NCBI GenBank assembly: GCA_018303125.1
Contig: JAGVYS010000051.1
Location: 1-32,050 of the forward strand
From: Candidatus Woesearchaeota archaeon
GTDB taxonomy: Archaea > Nanobdellota > Nanobdellia > Woesearchaeales > WJIZ01
Length of the DNA stretch: 32,050 nt
Direction of reading: 5' to 3'
Part shown: piece by piece, positions 14,188 through 21,405 of the stretch
How positions within the stretch are numbered: the stretch's first letter is position 1
How the letters are laid out: each line of letters opens with the position of its first letter
Made by a program: the position numbers and the translations under genes
The notes under the pieces: generated by a model
What the model saw: only the letters and a program-made list of their open reading frames with translations
What the model was told of the DNA's origin: nothing
Database searches by the model: none

Positions 14188-14705
14188 TTTTTCCCTCCTT
14201 TTAGTTTGTTCAATATCTCCCGCATAAAAGCAGGCAAGTCAGCAGGCATTCTTGAGGTTATTATGTTGTTGCTGGTAATAACTTCCTTGTCCTCATAAGC
14301 CGCTCCGGCTGCTATGAGGTCATCCTTCATGCCCCTATAGCAGGTCATGTTAATTCCCTTGATGTTTATAGAAGAAAGCAAAACCCATGGCCCGTGGCAA
14401 ATTGCCCCTATGGTTTTTGAGCTTTTGTGCATCTCCCTTACAAACCTAAGTATCTCCTTGTCCATCCTGAGTGCCTCTGCTCCTTTTATGCCGCCGGGAA
14501 TTATTGCACAGTCAAATTTGCCTGCGCTTAACTCAGATGTTGTCAGGCTTGGCTCAACTGGATACCCGTATTTCCCTGTCTTTTTTCCCAATTGGGAAGA
14601 CGCAACAACTGCCTGATGCCCTTCCTCAGTCAGCCTGAAAAGAGGATACCAAAACTCCTGTTCCTCATATCCATCAGCAGCTAGAATAGCTATTCTCATG
14701 ACCAT
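14181..14705 (-). CDS. PfpI/DJ-1 family protein
   Basis: A 174-residue DJ-1/PfpI-fold protein. The nucleophile elbow GAICHGPWVL gives Cys103 with His104, and a conserved acidic residue (Glu14/Glu15 in DGYEEQEFW) lies in the N-terminal loop. Members include intracellular proteases, glyoxalase III and deglycases; which activity applies here cannot be told from sequence. A good ribosome site (AAGGAG, 14711-14716) precedes the first ATG at 14703-14705 by 5 nt; the ATG at 14697-14699 is an alternative. It follows the RNase H-fold gene by 19 nt. Confidence 0.88.
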   Translation of the reverse strand: MVMRIAILAADGYEEQEFWYPLFRLTEEGHQAVVASSQLGKKTGKYGYPVEPSLTTSELSAGKFDCAIIPGGIKGAEALRMDKEILRFVREMHKSSKTIGAICHGPWVLLSSINIKGINMTCYRGMKDDLIAAGAAYEDKEVITSNNIITSRMPADLPAFMREILNKLKGGKKC

Positions 14706-14710
14706 ATATT

Positions 14711-14716
14711 CTCCTT
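14711..14716 (-). promoter_or_regulatory. Ribosome-binding site of the PfpI/DJ-1 gene
   Basis: AAGGAG on the minus strand, 5 nt before the first ATG and 11 nt before the second one (Met3). Confidence 0.5.
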
Positions 14717-14724
14717 TGTTCTTT

Positions 14725-15483
14725 TTAATCCTTTTGACGCATTTCGCTTAGCATCCTATTGCTTAGCTCATCATAGCACAGCCCCATTATCTTCTTAAGG
14801 CTTATCACATCCTCCTCGTTATACTCAACAAGGATTTCAAGATAATGTTTATCGCCAGATGCCATGTACATTCTCCAGAGAGTTGCTGCATCCCCTCCAT
14901 GCAGGCTGCTGATTATCTCCCTCCTCTTTATCCCAAGATTTTTCTCAATTTCTTTCAGCCCCCCCTTCATGCCTATTCTCGCGCAGCAATGCCTTAAATC
15001 TATATGAGGCACATCAGGAAGAATTCCTTTCCTTTTTCTTATCAGTGGCATGTCAAAGCTTGAGCCGTTAAAGGTGATTATTATTTGGTATTTCCTAAGC
15101 TCTGCAGAAAGCTTAACATAATCAAGGTTTATGTCTTTGACCATTGTCCTTGTGTCTATCCCATCATACATTCCTATGACATTTATATCCCTATTTCTGC
15201 TTGCCTCAATATCAAGGTAAACTGCATTATCTTTGAAATGGTTGTAAAGCCTCCAGGTTTCTGGGCTTGGAAGAATTGACGAAAAATAGCTTGAATTTCC
15301 TGTATTTAAGGCTCTCTTGGCCATAAGCAGCTTCCTGTCAAAATATGGCTTCTTTGAATTTGATATTAGAGAAATACTCTTTTCCTTCAGGAAGGCATCC
15401 CAGTCAGATATGCCTGATTTCCAAAGAAGCTTTTCCTTTGCTGCAGATACCCTTTCAAGAATCTGAAAAGTATGCCTTATCAT
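14725..15483 (-). CDS. RNase H-fold exonuclease (YprB-like, DEDDy)
   Basis: A 252-residue nuclease of the YprB/RNase_H_2 group. The DEDD metal-site residues are visible: Asp91 and Glu93 (YLDIEAS), Asp144 (TFNGSSFDMPLI), and Asp225 with Tyr221 (YNEEDVISL), with a further conserved HIDLRH at 160-165. The order and spacing fit a 3'-5' exonuclease of the DEDDy type. The first 80 residues are less conserved and probably help bind the nucleic acid. Start and stop place it 2 bases after S27ae, so it belongs to the transcription/translation operon. The substrate is not known. Confidence 0.85.
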   Translation of the reverse strand: MIRHTFQILERVSAAKEKLLWKSGISDWDAFLKEKSISLISNSKKPYFDRKLLMAKRALNTGNSSYFSSILPSPETWRLYNHFKDNAVYLDIEASRNRDINVIGMYDGIDTRTMVKDINLDYVKLSAELRKYQIIITFNGSSFDMPLIRKRKGILPDVPHIDLRHCCARIGMKGGLKEIEKNLGIKRREIISSLHGGDAATLWRMYMASGDKHYLEILVEYNEEDVISLKKIMGLCYDELSNRMLSEMRQKD

Positions 15484-15485
15484 GG

Positions 15486-15668
15486 CTACTTCATTTCAAC
15501 ATAACCGCACTTTCCGCATGTCATGCGGTTCTTGTGCGATGCAAGATAAGAATCAACTCCACATTTAGGGCACATCTTGTTCTTCCTTTCTAATTTTCCA
15601 CCTGAAATAGAATACATCTTATATCGTGAAAATGACTTTCCCTTTTTTACTGCTTTCTTCTCTGCCAT
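15486..15668 (-). CDS. rps27ae: Ribosomal protein S27ae
   Basis: A 60-residue zinc-ribbon protein of the small subunit. The four metal ligands are Cys33, Cys36, Cys51 and Cys54 (MCPKCG and MTCGKCG). The basic N-terminus and the [14 protein letters not shown] stretch match archaeal S27ae. Its ATG shares one base with the S24e stop codon (TAATG), a re-initiation-type junction. Confidence 0.96.
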   Translation of the reverse strand: MAEKKAVKKGKSFSRYKMYSISGGKLERKNKMCPKCGVDSYLASHKNRMTCGKCGYVEMK

Positions 15669-16003
15669 TATTTAGCAACCTCTTTCTTTGGAGCTTCAGC
15701 ATTCTCTTCATTAGCGCCGCCTTCTGCAGCAGCTGCCTTGGCAACCTTGGGCTTCCTTTCAATCCTGGCCATTACCTCTGAATTCGAATAACTATAAGCC
15801 CGAAACACAGCTGAATTGCTGCCGTAATTGGTCTTTATCTTTTTTACAGCCACATTGCTTTGCTCAGTGCTCAATGAATCTGCAATCATTTTCTTTGCCT
15901 GCTCATTGGATGGTGTAGGCTTGCCTTCGAATGTTATTTTTCCCTCTAACTCTAACCTTGAAAGCAACTCATTGCTCTTTTTGTTTGTTATCTCTATGCT
16001 CAA
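15668..16003 (-). CDS. rps24e: Ribosomal protein S24e
   Basis: A 111-residue small-subunit protein. The core matches S24e: [19 protein letters not shown] at the start, [16 protein letters not shown], a central [22 protein letters not shown] and the end of the fold near MARIERK. A tail of Ala, Glu and Lys (residues 87-111) extends beyond the core and is likely disordered. S24e next to S27ae is the conserved archaeal order, here behind Rpo7 and Spt4. Confidence 0.94.
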   Translation of the reverse strand: MSIEITNKKSNELLSRLELEGKITFEGKPTPSNEQAKKMIADSLSTEQSNVAVKKIKTNYGSNSAVFRAYSYSNSEVMARIERKPKVAKAAAAEGGANEENAEAPKKEVAK

Positions 16004-16010
16004 AGTATAA

Positions 16011-16205
16011 TCACCTGACCTTTATGGCGTATTCTCCTGCCTGCTTGAACCCTGCCTTTTCCGCAATCTGGGATTTAGCAGGCTGCAGTATCTGGAGCCT
16101 TCCCTGCCACGTAGCTGAGAAATCTGATTTGTTAAGTTTCCTTTCCTTTATCTCAACATCAGACAGCAACTCTTTAGTTGTCTTTGAAGCCATTTTTTTT
16201 GCCAT
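16011..16205 (-). CDS. spt4: Spt4-like elongation factor (RpoE2) lacking the zinc ribbon
   Basis: A 64-residue protein whose second half fits archaeal Spt4: SATWQGRLQILQPAKSQIAEKAG, then GEYAIKVR at the end. Spt4 pairs with Spt5 and aids processive transcription by RNA polymerase. Archaeal Spt4 normally begins with two CxxC pairs that bind zinc; here the first 27 residues (beginning MAKKMASKTTKELL) contain none, and the protein has no cysteine at all. A stop codon lies seven codons upstream in frame, so no ribbon is hidden behind a wrong start. Its position right after Rpo7, sharing one base with that stop codon (TAATG), is the usual archaeal one and supports the identity. Confidence 0.82.
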   Translation of the reverse strand: MAKKMASKTTKELLSDVEIKERKLNKSDFSATWQGRLQILQPAKSQIAEKAGFKQAGEYAIKVR

Positions 16206-16759
16206 TATTTAGTAACCTCTTTCTTTACCTGTTGGTCATCGATCCATTCCGTCTTGCCAAGCATTCCTTGCCTCATTGTAAGCCCTATTTTTGGATTTTG
16301 GACATCCTTGAACGAAACAGCTATTATCCTTGCCCTGCATCTATCATTGACCTTTAACGCACGCTTTGATTCCTTGCCTGTAAGGACCTTATCCTTGGCA
16401 AAGGATACAAAATCATCCATTGTCTGGGATATATGAATCATGCCATCTATTGGTCCTAGGTTTATGAATGCCCCAAAGTCTGCTATATCCCTTATTGTGC
16501 CGAGTATTACTTCCTGCATCTCAGGCTTGAATGTAAGAAGCTCAAATGCTACTTCATAGTAAGGAGAGCCATCACCTGGGATTATTATTCCCTCGCCTAT
16601 ATTAGAAACACGCAATATGTCCACTACAATTCCTATGTCCTTTGAGATATATCCTTCAAACTTTTTCTTGACACGCTGTACAACAGCTTCCTCAAGAGCT
16701 ATGTTAAACATATTCGGAGGAACTCTGATGTGGTCTTTTAATTCTGTTCTATAAAACAC
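16205..16759 (-). CDS. rpo7: RNA polymerase subunit Rpo7 (RpoE')
   Basis: A 184-residue stalk subunit of RNA polymerase. The N-terminal tip domain (MFYRTELKDHIRVPP, then LEEAVVQRVKKKFEGYISKD) is followed from about residue 80 by an S1 RNA-binding domain (EVILGTIRDIADFGAFINLG, then GMIHISQ). It forms the stalk with Rpo4 and contacts RNA and TFE. The start codon is GTG (16757-16759), with an AGGTG ribosome site 7 nt upstream and a TATA box at 16805-16812 that gives a leader of about 24 nt. It heads the operon that runs to 12372. Confidence 0.96.
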   Translation of the reverse strand: MFYRTELKDHIRVPPNMFNIALEEAVVQRVKKKFEGYISKDIGIVVDILRVSNIGEGIIIPGDGSPYYEVAFELLTFKPEMQEVILGTIRDIADFGAFINLGPIDGMIHISQTMDDFVSFAKDKVLTGKESKRALKVNDRCRARIIAVSFKDVQNPKIGLTMRQGMLGKTEWIDDQQVKKEVTK

Positions 16760-16804
16760 GGTATTGCACCTGCTAAATATATGGAAAAGAGGATAGACAG
16801 GGCA

Positions 16805-16812
16805 TTTATAAA
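16805..16812 (-). promoter_or_regulatory. TATA box for the Rpo7 operon
   Basis: TTTATAAA about 50 bp before the GTG start, predicting transcription from near 16782. A second AT-rich site at 16780-16790 is less consensus-like. Confidence 0.5.
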
Positions 16813-16858
16813 GTTATCGGGTTACTTTTACCGTATCTGATAATATAGCAAATTAAGC

Positions 16859-16999
16859 CTAATCAGGCAACGAAGGAGGCCGGGAAATCCCTCCTGCACC
16901 AAGATTTGAAGGTATAACTTCCTTGAAAAGGGAGAAGTAAATAAGAACTGTTATTACTACAATCACAATAACTAAAATTACTATGTTTTTTGTTTTCAT
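16859..16999 (-). CDS. Micro-protein with one membrane helix
   Basis: A 46-residue frame with ATG at 16997-16999 and TAG at 16859-16861. It starts with a lysine-flanked hydrophobic helix (MKTKNIVILVIVIVVITVLI, continuing YFSLF) and ends in a short polar tail with GAGGISRPPSLPD. It begins two bases after the stop of the secreted protein at 17002-17700, so the two are probably on one mRNA. No family is recognised. Its tight placement makes it likely to be real, though it has no clear ribosome site. Confidence 0.5.
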   Translation of the reverse strand: MKTKNIVILVIVIVVITVLIYFSLFKEVIPSNLGAGGISRPPSLPD

Positions 17000-17001
17000 T
17001 T

Positions 17002-17700
17002 TTACTCAGGAATTATAGGTATTGGTGGAGGCTGTACAACAGGGTTAAAGTCAAATATGCAGTCATTTTCTGCCTTAAACCAAAATGATTCTCCTGTTGC
17101 ACTTTTCTTCTCGGCTCTAGAGGTCATTGCGATAGATACATCACTGCCATTTATGGTCATCCATTCCTGCTTACTGCCATCCCATCCTGCAATTGCCGTT
17201 ATCTTGCAGTCCCCTTTTATATCATTAAAGGATTTGTCCCACATAACAGGCGTTACAGTAAATAAGTTCCACCCTTTGGCTAACTGTAGTTTTCCGGTAT
17301 TATCCCTAAACCATTTATACCTCTCAAGGTCATATGAGCCGCCTATGCTGCACTCTCCGGTTATGTATGCCCATGCGCCTCCAAACATCTCATGTGCATA
17401 GGCATAATAATTATTGGAATCATCAATCAGTTTTTGATTGTCTGCAGAATCTATACTCGTATCATATTTTCCACCTATATACTTCTTCATTGTTGGAGAC
17501 CATATCCATGCATATGTTAACTTACTATCTTTCAAACAGCTCCCTTCCCTGACTGCCATCATGGGTAGGATATACCATCCTGCTTTTTCAATTTGAAATG
17601 TTGCCGTGTTAGTATTTTCATCGTATGTTGGCCTAAGGTACGCTGATACAAGGGCGATAGATAAGACAAACACAGCCATAAAAGCCATAATTTTTCGCAT
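17002..17700 (-). CDS. Secreted protein of unknown function
   Basis: A 232-residue exported protein. The start at 17698-17700 (MRKIMAFMAVFVLSIALVSA) makes a textbook signal peptide and lies about 27 bp from the TATA box centre; an ATG 15 bases earlier (17715) would be too close to that box. The mature region is rich in aromatic residues and has six or so cysteines, several in pairs of similar context (EGSCLKD, GECSIGG, GDCKITA, NDCIFDF), which suggests disulfides outside the cell. A KGWNLFTVTP block resembles repeats often seen in archaeal surface proteins. The end is proline-rich (VVQPPPIPIIPE). The role is not known. Confidence 0.75.
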   Translation of the reverse strand: MRKIMAFMAVFVLSIALVSAYLRPTYDENTNTATFQIEKAGWYILPMMAVREGSCLKDSKLTYAWIWSPTMKKYIGGKYDTSIDSADNQKLIDDSNNYYAYAHEMFGGAWAYITGECSIGGSYDLERYKWFRDNTGKLQLAKGWNLFTVTPVMWDKSFNDIKGDCKITAIAGWDGSKQEWMTINGSDVSIAMTSRAEKKSATGESFWFKAENDCIFDFNPVVQPPPIPIIPE

Positions 17701-17723
17701 AATGCCTAAAGCCATAATGTCAC

Positions 17724-17731
17724 TTATAAAT
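17724..17731 (-). promoter_or_regulatory. TATA box for the secreted protein
   Basis: TTATAAAT on the plus strand, centred about 27 bp before the start at 17700. It decides between two candidate ATGs. Confidence 0.5.
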
Positions 17732-17732
17732 C

Positions 17733-18119
17733 TTATGCCTGAAGCTCCAGATGGCTCTTTTGCCTGAGAACAAGGGTTTTTTTCTTAAGTTTCTTTAACT
17801 CTATCTTAAGTTCCCTATCTTGCGTTGCAACTATTATATCATTTGCTCTGGCCGCTTCAAGTATCGCTGAATCTGCATCCTTTCCAGAAAAGAAAAGTAT
17901 CTCCAGCTTCTTTTTCTTTATAATGCTAAGCGCAAATAAGGCCGCTCTCTTCTCCCTGCCATTGCCCGATGTCATTATTTTCTTGAGCTCCCTTATGCTT
18001 TGCTCAACTATGCAGGAGGAATATTTCTCAAGTATGAGCTTGTCAGCCTCAGCAAAAATATCTACCTTGAAAAGGCAAGGGATAAGGAGAAAATTTGTGT
18101 CAAATATCACTTTAACCAT
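17733..18119 (-). CDS. PIN-domain nuclease (Fcf1-like)
   Basis: A 128-residue single PIN domain, a metal-dependent RNase fold. Acidic site residues are visible as Asp7 (FDTNFLL), Glu44 (IRELKK), Asp83 (KDADSAI) and Asp101 (ATQDRELK). The phrases DTNFLLIP..FKVDIF and VLRQ near the end are characteristic of archaeal proteins related to Fcf1/Utp24, which act in rRNA processing. No partner antitoxin is adjacent, so a VapC toxin is less likely. It shares a promoter region with the divergent S9 peptidase, with the TATA box 26 bp before the ATG. Confidence 0.85.
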   Translation of the reverse strand: MVKVIFDTNFLLIPCLFKVDIFAEADKLILEKYSSCIVEQSIRELKKIMTSGNGREKRAALFALSIIKKKKLEILFFSGKDADSAILEAARANDIIVATQDRELKIELKKLKKKTLVLRQKSHLELQA

Positions 18120-18141
18120 AATGTTTTACTTATCGCTTATG

Positions 18142-18149
18142 ATTTAAAT
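18142..18149. promoter_or_regulatory. Shared palindromic TATA box
   Basis: ATTTAAAT is its own reverse complement and lies 26 bp from the PIN start (18119) and 32 bp from the S9 peptidase start (18177). It could direct transcription both ways. Confidence 0.45.
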
Positions 18150-18176
18150 ATTTGCCCTCAAAACCCTTAAATATCC

Positions 18177-20114
18177 ATGGCATTGCCATTTATTATGCCT
18201 GAAAAAAGGTCTTATATTGAATGGGAGTCATGCATCTCTCCTGAAGAGGTGTATTCTGACATTGTTGGCTTTGTTGAGATTGCTGTTGATAACGGCATTT
18301 TATATTGGCTTGAGATGAGGCCAAAGGAAAATGGCAGGTATGCAATTGTCAGAATGGAAGGCAAAGGAAAAATAGAAGATATTACACCAAAAGGATTCAA
18401 TGTCAGGACAAAGGTTCATGAATATGGTGGTGGGTCTTTCTGTGTTCATAATAACACTGTTTTCTTCGCAAATTATGCAGACCAGAGGTTATACAGGCAG
18501 CCTGTTGGCTCTGATAGGGCAACTCCGTTAACTCCTGCAAGGAATTCTGATGGTTCAATTGGAAAATATGCTTCTATGTGCACAAATGACGGGAAAAAAC
18601 TGATTTTGGTTTATGAGAAAGAACATCAGGGCAGGGAAAATGAAAATTTACTTGCGCTAGCCAATGCAGAAAAAGAGTCTGAGCCTGAAATACTTGCCAG
18701 CGGCTCTGATTTTTACGCCGATCCTGTGCTTTCCAATGATGGTAAAAAAATTGCATGGCTGCAATGGAACCACCCGAACATGCCATGGGACGAATCTACG
18801 CTTATGATTGCAGATTTTGATGGCTCAAGGCTAAGCAACATAAAAAAAGTGGATGGCGGCAATGGGATATCAATATGCATGCCAAAGTTTGACAGAAAAG
18901 GAGCCCTTTATTACATAAAGGATGTAAGGGGCGCAAAGCAAGATGACCCAGAAAACTGGTGGAATATATACAAGTATGAAAAAAATGTAGAAAGAATAAC
19001 ATCAGGATGCTCGGAGTTTGGTGACCCACATTGGGTGTTCGGCCAGAGCACATATGATTTTTTGCCTGACAATTCAATTATAGCAAGAGCTGCAATGCTG
19101 GGCTATGAAAGCCTTTTCAGGATAACTGCTAAAGGGCAAGTTAATGAGATAAAAACAGAATTCAACAATTTTTCCAGCTTGAAATGCGATGACAAGGGAA
19201 ATTTATTTTTTATAGGCGGAAGCAGCTCAGATGTATCAAGAATCTGCAAGCTTAATTCTCAGACAGGAAGCATTGAAGTGATAAGGAAAAGCTCTGGGCT
19301 GGGCTTAGATAAGGAAAATATATCAATGCCAAGGCTAGTTAGTTACAGGACAAAAGACAATAAGGAATCGCATGCCTATCTTTACATGCCAAAAAACTCA
19401 AGGTTTGTCGCACCTGAAAATGGAAAGCCTCCGCTCATTGTGATGGCCCATGGCGGCCCGACATCAAATGCCATTCCATGCTTTTCATTTGTTCTTCAGT
19501 TCTGGACCTCATCAGGATATGCTGTTGTGGATGTTGATTATAGGGGAAGCACAGGCTACGGCAGATTGTACAGGGATGCGCTTATCGCAGAATGGGGAAA
19601 CATTGATGCATCTGATGTCCATGATGCAGTTGCATATCTCATAGCTGCAAAAACTATAGATAGCGGAAAAGTTGCTGTTCGGGGCGGGAGTGCAGGCGGC
19701 TATGTTGTGCAGAGGGTAATGACCCTCTACCCAAACATGTTCAAGGCAGGGGCAAGCTATTTTGGTATAGGCAACCTGATAACATTGGTGGAGCAGACGC
19801 ACAAGTTTGAGTCAAAGTACATAGATAATCTTATAGGTACCAAGTTGCCGGAAGGAAAAGAAGAGTATATGGAAAGGTCTCCGATAAACCATCTCGACAT
19901 GCTGAAATCTCCAATGATAATCCTACAGGGAAGTGATGACAAGATAGTCACTCCAGAATGCTCAAGGGAAATGGCAAGGATACTCAAGGAAAAAGGGATT
20001 GAGCATGAGTATGTAGAGTATCCAGGCGAGGCACATGGTTTCAGGGCAAAGAAGAACTGTGTTGATTCCCTGATGAGGGAATACGAGTTTTACAGAAAAG
20101 TATTCTCCAAGTGA
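18177..20114 (+). CDS. S9 family peptidase (acylaminoacyl-peptidase/prolyl oligopeptidase type)
   Basis: A 645-residue serine peptidase, cytosolic because no signal peptide is present. Residues 30-380 form the beta-propeller that limits access to short peptides (repeats such as FADP, VLSNDGKKIAW, PKFDRKGALYYI). The alpha/beta-hydrolase domain follows with the oxyanion stretch MAHGGPTS, the nucleophile Ser505 (RGGSAGGYV), Asp588 (GSDDKIVTP) and His620 (EAHGFR). The family is S9C, with the length expected for the group. It probably degrades peptides from the proteasome. The promoter is shared with the divergent PIN gene. Confidence 0.95.
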   Translation: MALPFIMPEKRSYIEWESCISPEEVYSDIVGFVEIAVDNGILYWLEMRPKENGRYAIVRMEGKGKIEDITPKGFNVRTKVHEYGGGSFCVHNNTVFFANYADQRLYRQPVGSDRATPLTPARNSDGSIGKYASMCTNDGKKLILVYEKEHQGRENENLLALANAEKESEPEILASGSDFYADPVLSNDGKKIAWLQWNHPNMPWDESTLMIADFDGSRLSNIKKVDGGNGISICMPKFDRKGALYYIKDVRGAKQDDPENWWNIYKYEKNVERITSGCSEFGDPHWVFGQSTYDFLPDNSIIARAAMLGYESLFRITAKGQVNEIKTEFNNFSSLKCDDKGNLFFIGGSSSDVSRICKLNSQTGSIEVIRKSSGLGLDKENISMPRLVSYRTKDNKESHAYLYMPKNSRFVAPENGKPPLIVMAHGGPTSNAIPCFSFVLQFWTSSGYAVVDVDYRGSTGYGRLYRDALIAEWGNIDASDVHDAVAYLIAAKTIDSGKVAVRGGSAGGYVVQRVMTLYPNMFKAGASYFGIGNLITLVEQTHKFESKYIDNLIGTKLPEGKEEYMERSPINHLDMLKSPMIILQGSDDKIVTPECSREMARILKEKGIEHEYVEYPGEAHGFRAKKNCVDSLMREYEFYRKVFSK

Positions 20115-20133
20115 TTATATACTCCGCACTATT

Positions 20134-20141
20134 TTTATATA
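20134..20141 (+). promoter_or_regulatory. TATA box for the cca operon
   Basis: TTTATATA about 42 bp before the ATG at 20179, predicting a leader of about 16 nt that carries the ribosome site AAGGAG (20165-20170). Confidence 0.5.
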
Positions 20142-20178
20142 CTTCTTCTTTTCAATATATAACTAAGGAGATTCCGCA

Positions 20179-21405
20179 ATGAAACCCATACTTGAAGAAG
20201 TGCTGAAAGGCATAAAACCCTCTCCTAAAGAGGAACGTGAGTTCAGGAAAATGGTTAATGCAGTCCTGGCAAGTGTACGCAAGGCTGTGCCTGAAGCAAC
20301 AGTTGTCCTAGGCGGCTCAGGAGAGAAAGGCACACGGCTTAAAGGCACACAGGAAGCAGACATATTTGTTAAATTTCCGTTCAGTTATGCGAATAAAGAC
20401 ATATCATCAATCCTTGGAAAAAAGCTGAAGAAGAAATATGCTATAAAGAAGCTCCATGGCTCAAGAGATTATTATCAGATAGACGCAAATAGGTTTATCT
20501 TTGAGATAATACCAATAATTACCATAAGGAACGCGCAGGAGTCTTTCAATATAACAGACGTTTCTCCGCTGCACTCAAGGTGGGTAAAGAAACACAGGCA
20601 ATATGTTGACGAGATAAGGCTGACAAAGCAGTTTATGAAATCATCTAGAGTATATGGCGCTGAATCGTACATTAACGGGTTTTCAGGATACATATGCGAA
20701 GTATTGACTATCCATTACCTTGGTTTTGCGAAGCTTGTAAAGGCCATGGCAAAATGGTCTGAGCCTGTAACAATAGATACAGAGCGCCATTACAAGAGCA
20801 AGAATATATTCTTTGAGCTGAATGATGCAAAAAGGTCCGGCCCGCTCATTGTCATAGACCCGGTGCAGTCCAACAGGAATGCTGCTGCGGCTGTAAGCCG
20901 TGAAAAATTCAACAAAGCAATAGAATATTCAAAGGAGTTCCTAAGCAATCCCTCCAAGAAATTCTTTGAGATAAGGAGCATAGAAATAAATAAAGTAAAC
21001 AAGGACGGTTCGCTTTTTGTTTTCACAATATCTCCTTTAAGTGGAAAAAAAGATGTCATTGGTTGTAAGCTCCTGAAATGCTTCAATTACATATCACAAA
21101 ACCTCATTGCCCACAATTTCAGCATTATATTTTCTGATTGGCAGTGGGAAAATAAGGCAGAAATGTATTTCGAGGTAAAGAACGATACATTGCCTGAAAA
21201 GGAAGTGATAAAAGGCCCGCCAGAGAGGAAAAAGGATTTTTCCAGGGATTTCAGGAAAAAACACAACGATGTTTATGAGGAAAACGGGGTACTTTATGCT
21301 GTTGAGGCAAGGAAGTACACTAAGCCAGAAGACTTGCTTTCCTCAATTGTTAACGACCCATATGTAAATGAAAGGGTTAAATCAATAAAGCTGGAGAAAA
21401 GGTAG
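20179..21405 (+). CDS. cca: CCA-adding tRNA nucleotidyltransferase (archaeal class I)
   Basis: A 408-residue enzyme that builds or repairs the CCA end of tRNAs; the tRNA-Arg gene in this window lacks an encoded CCA. The nucleotidyltransferase core shows GGSGEKGTRLKGTQEADIFV with the acidic pair Glu59/Asp61; the third acidic position appears as Glu109 in FEIIP. Family blocks such as VSPLHSRWV, INGFSGYICEVL (the body-domain helix) and VIDPVQSNRNAAAAVS are intact. A ribosome site AAGGAG lies 8 nt upstream. The following gene starts immediately after the stop codon. Confidence 0.95.
   Translation: MKPILEEVLKGIKPSPKEEREFRKMVNAVLASVRKAVPEATVVLGGSGEKGTRLKGTQEADIFVKFPFSYANKDISSILGKKLKKKYAIKKLHGSRDYYQIDANRFIFEIIPIITIRNAQESFNITDVSPLHSRWVKKHRQYVDEIRLTKQFMKSSRVYGAESYINGFSGYICEVLTIHYLGFAKLVKAMAKWSEPVTIDTERHYKSKNIFFELNDAKRSGPLIVIDPVQSNRNAAAAVSREKFNKAIEYSKEFLSNPSKKFFEIRSIEINKVNKDGSLFVFTISPLSGKKDVIGCKLLKCFNYISQNLIAHNFSIIFSDWQWENKAEMYFEVKNDTLPEKEVIKGPPERKKDFSRDFRKKHNDVYEENGVLYAVEARKYTKPEDLLSSIVNDPYVNERVKSIKLEKR

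Noticed and set aside
17733-18119. VapC-type toxin
   Set aside because: It has a PIN domain but no antitoxin gene next to it, and the sequence is closer to the Fcf1-like rRNA-processing group.
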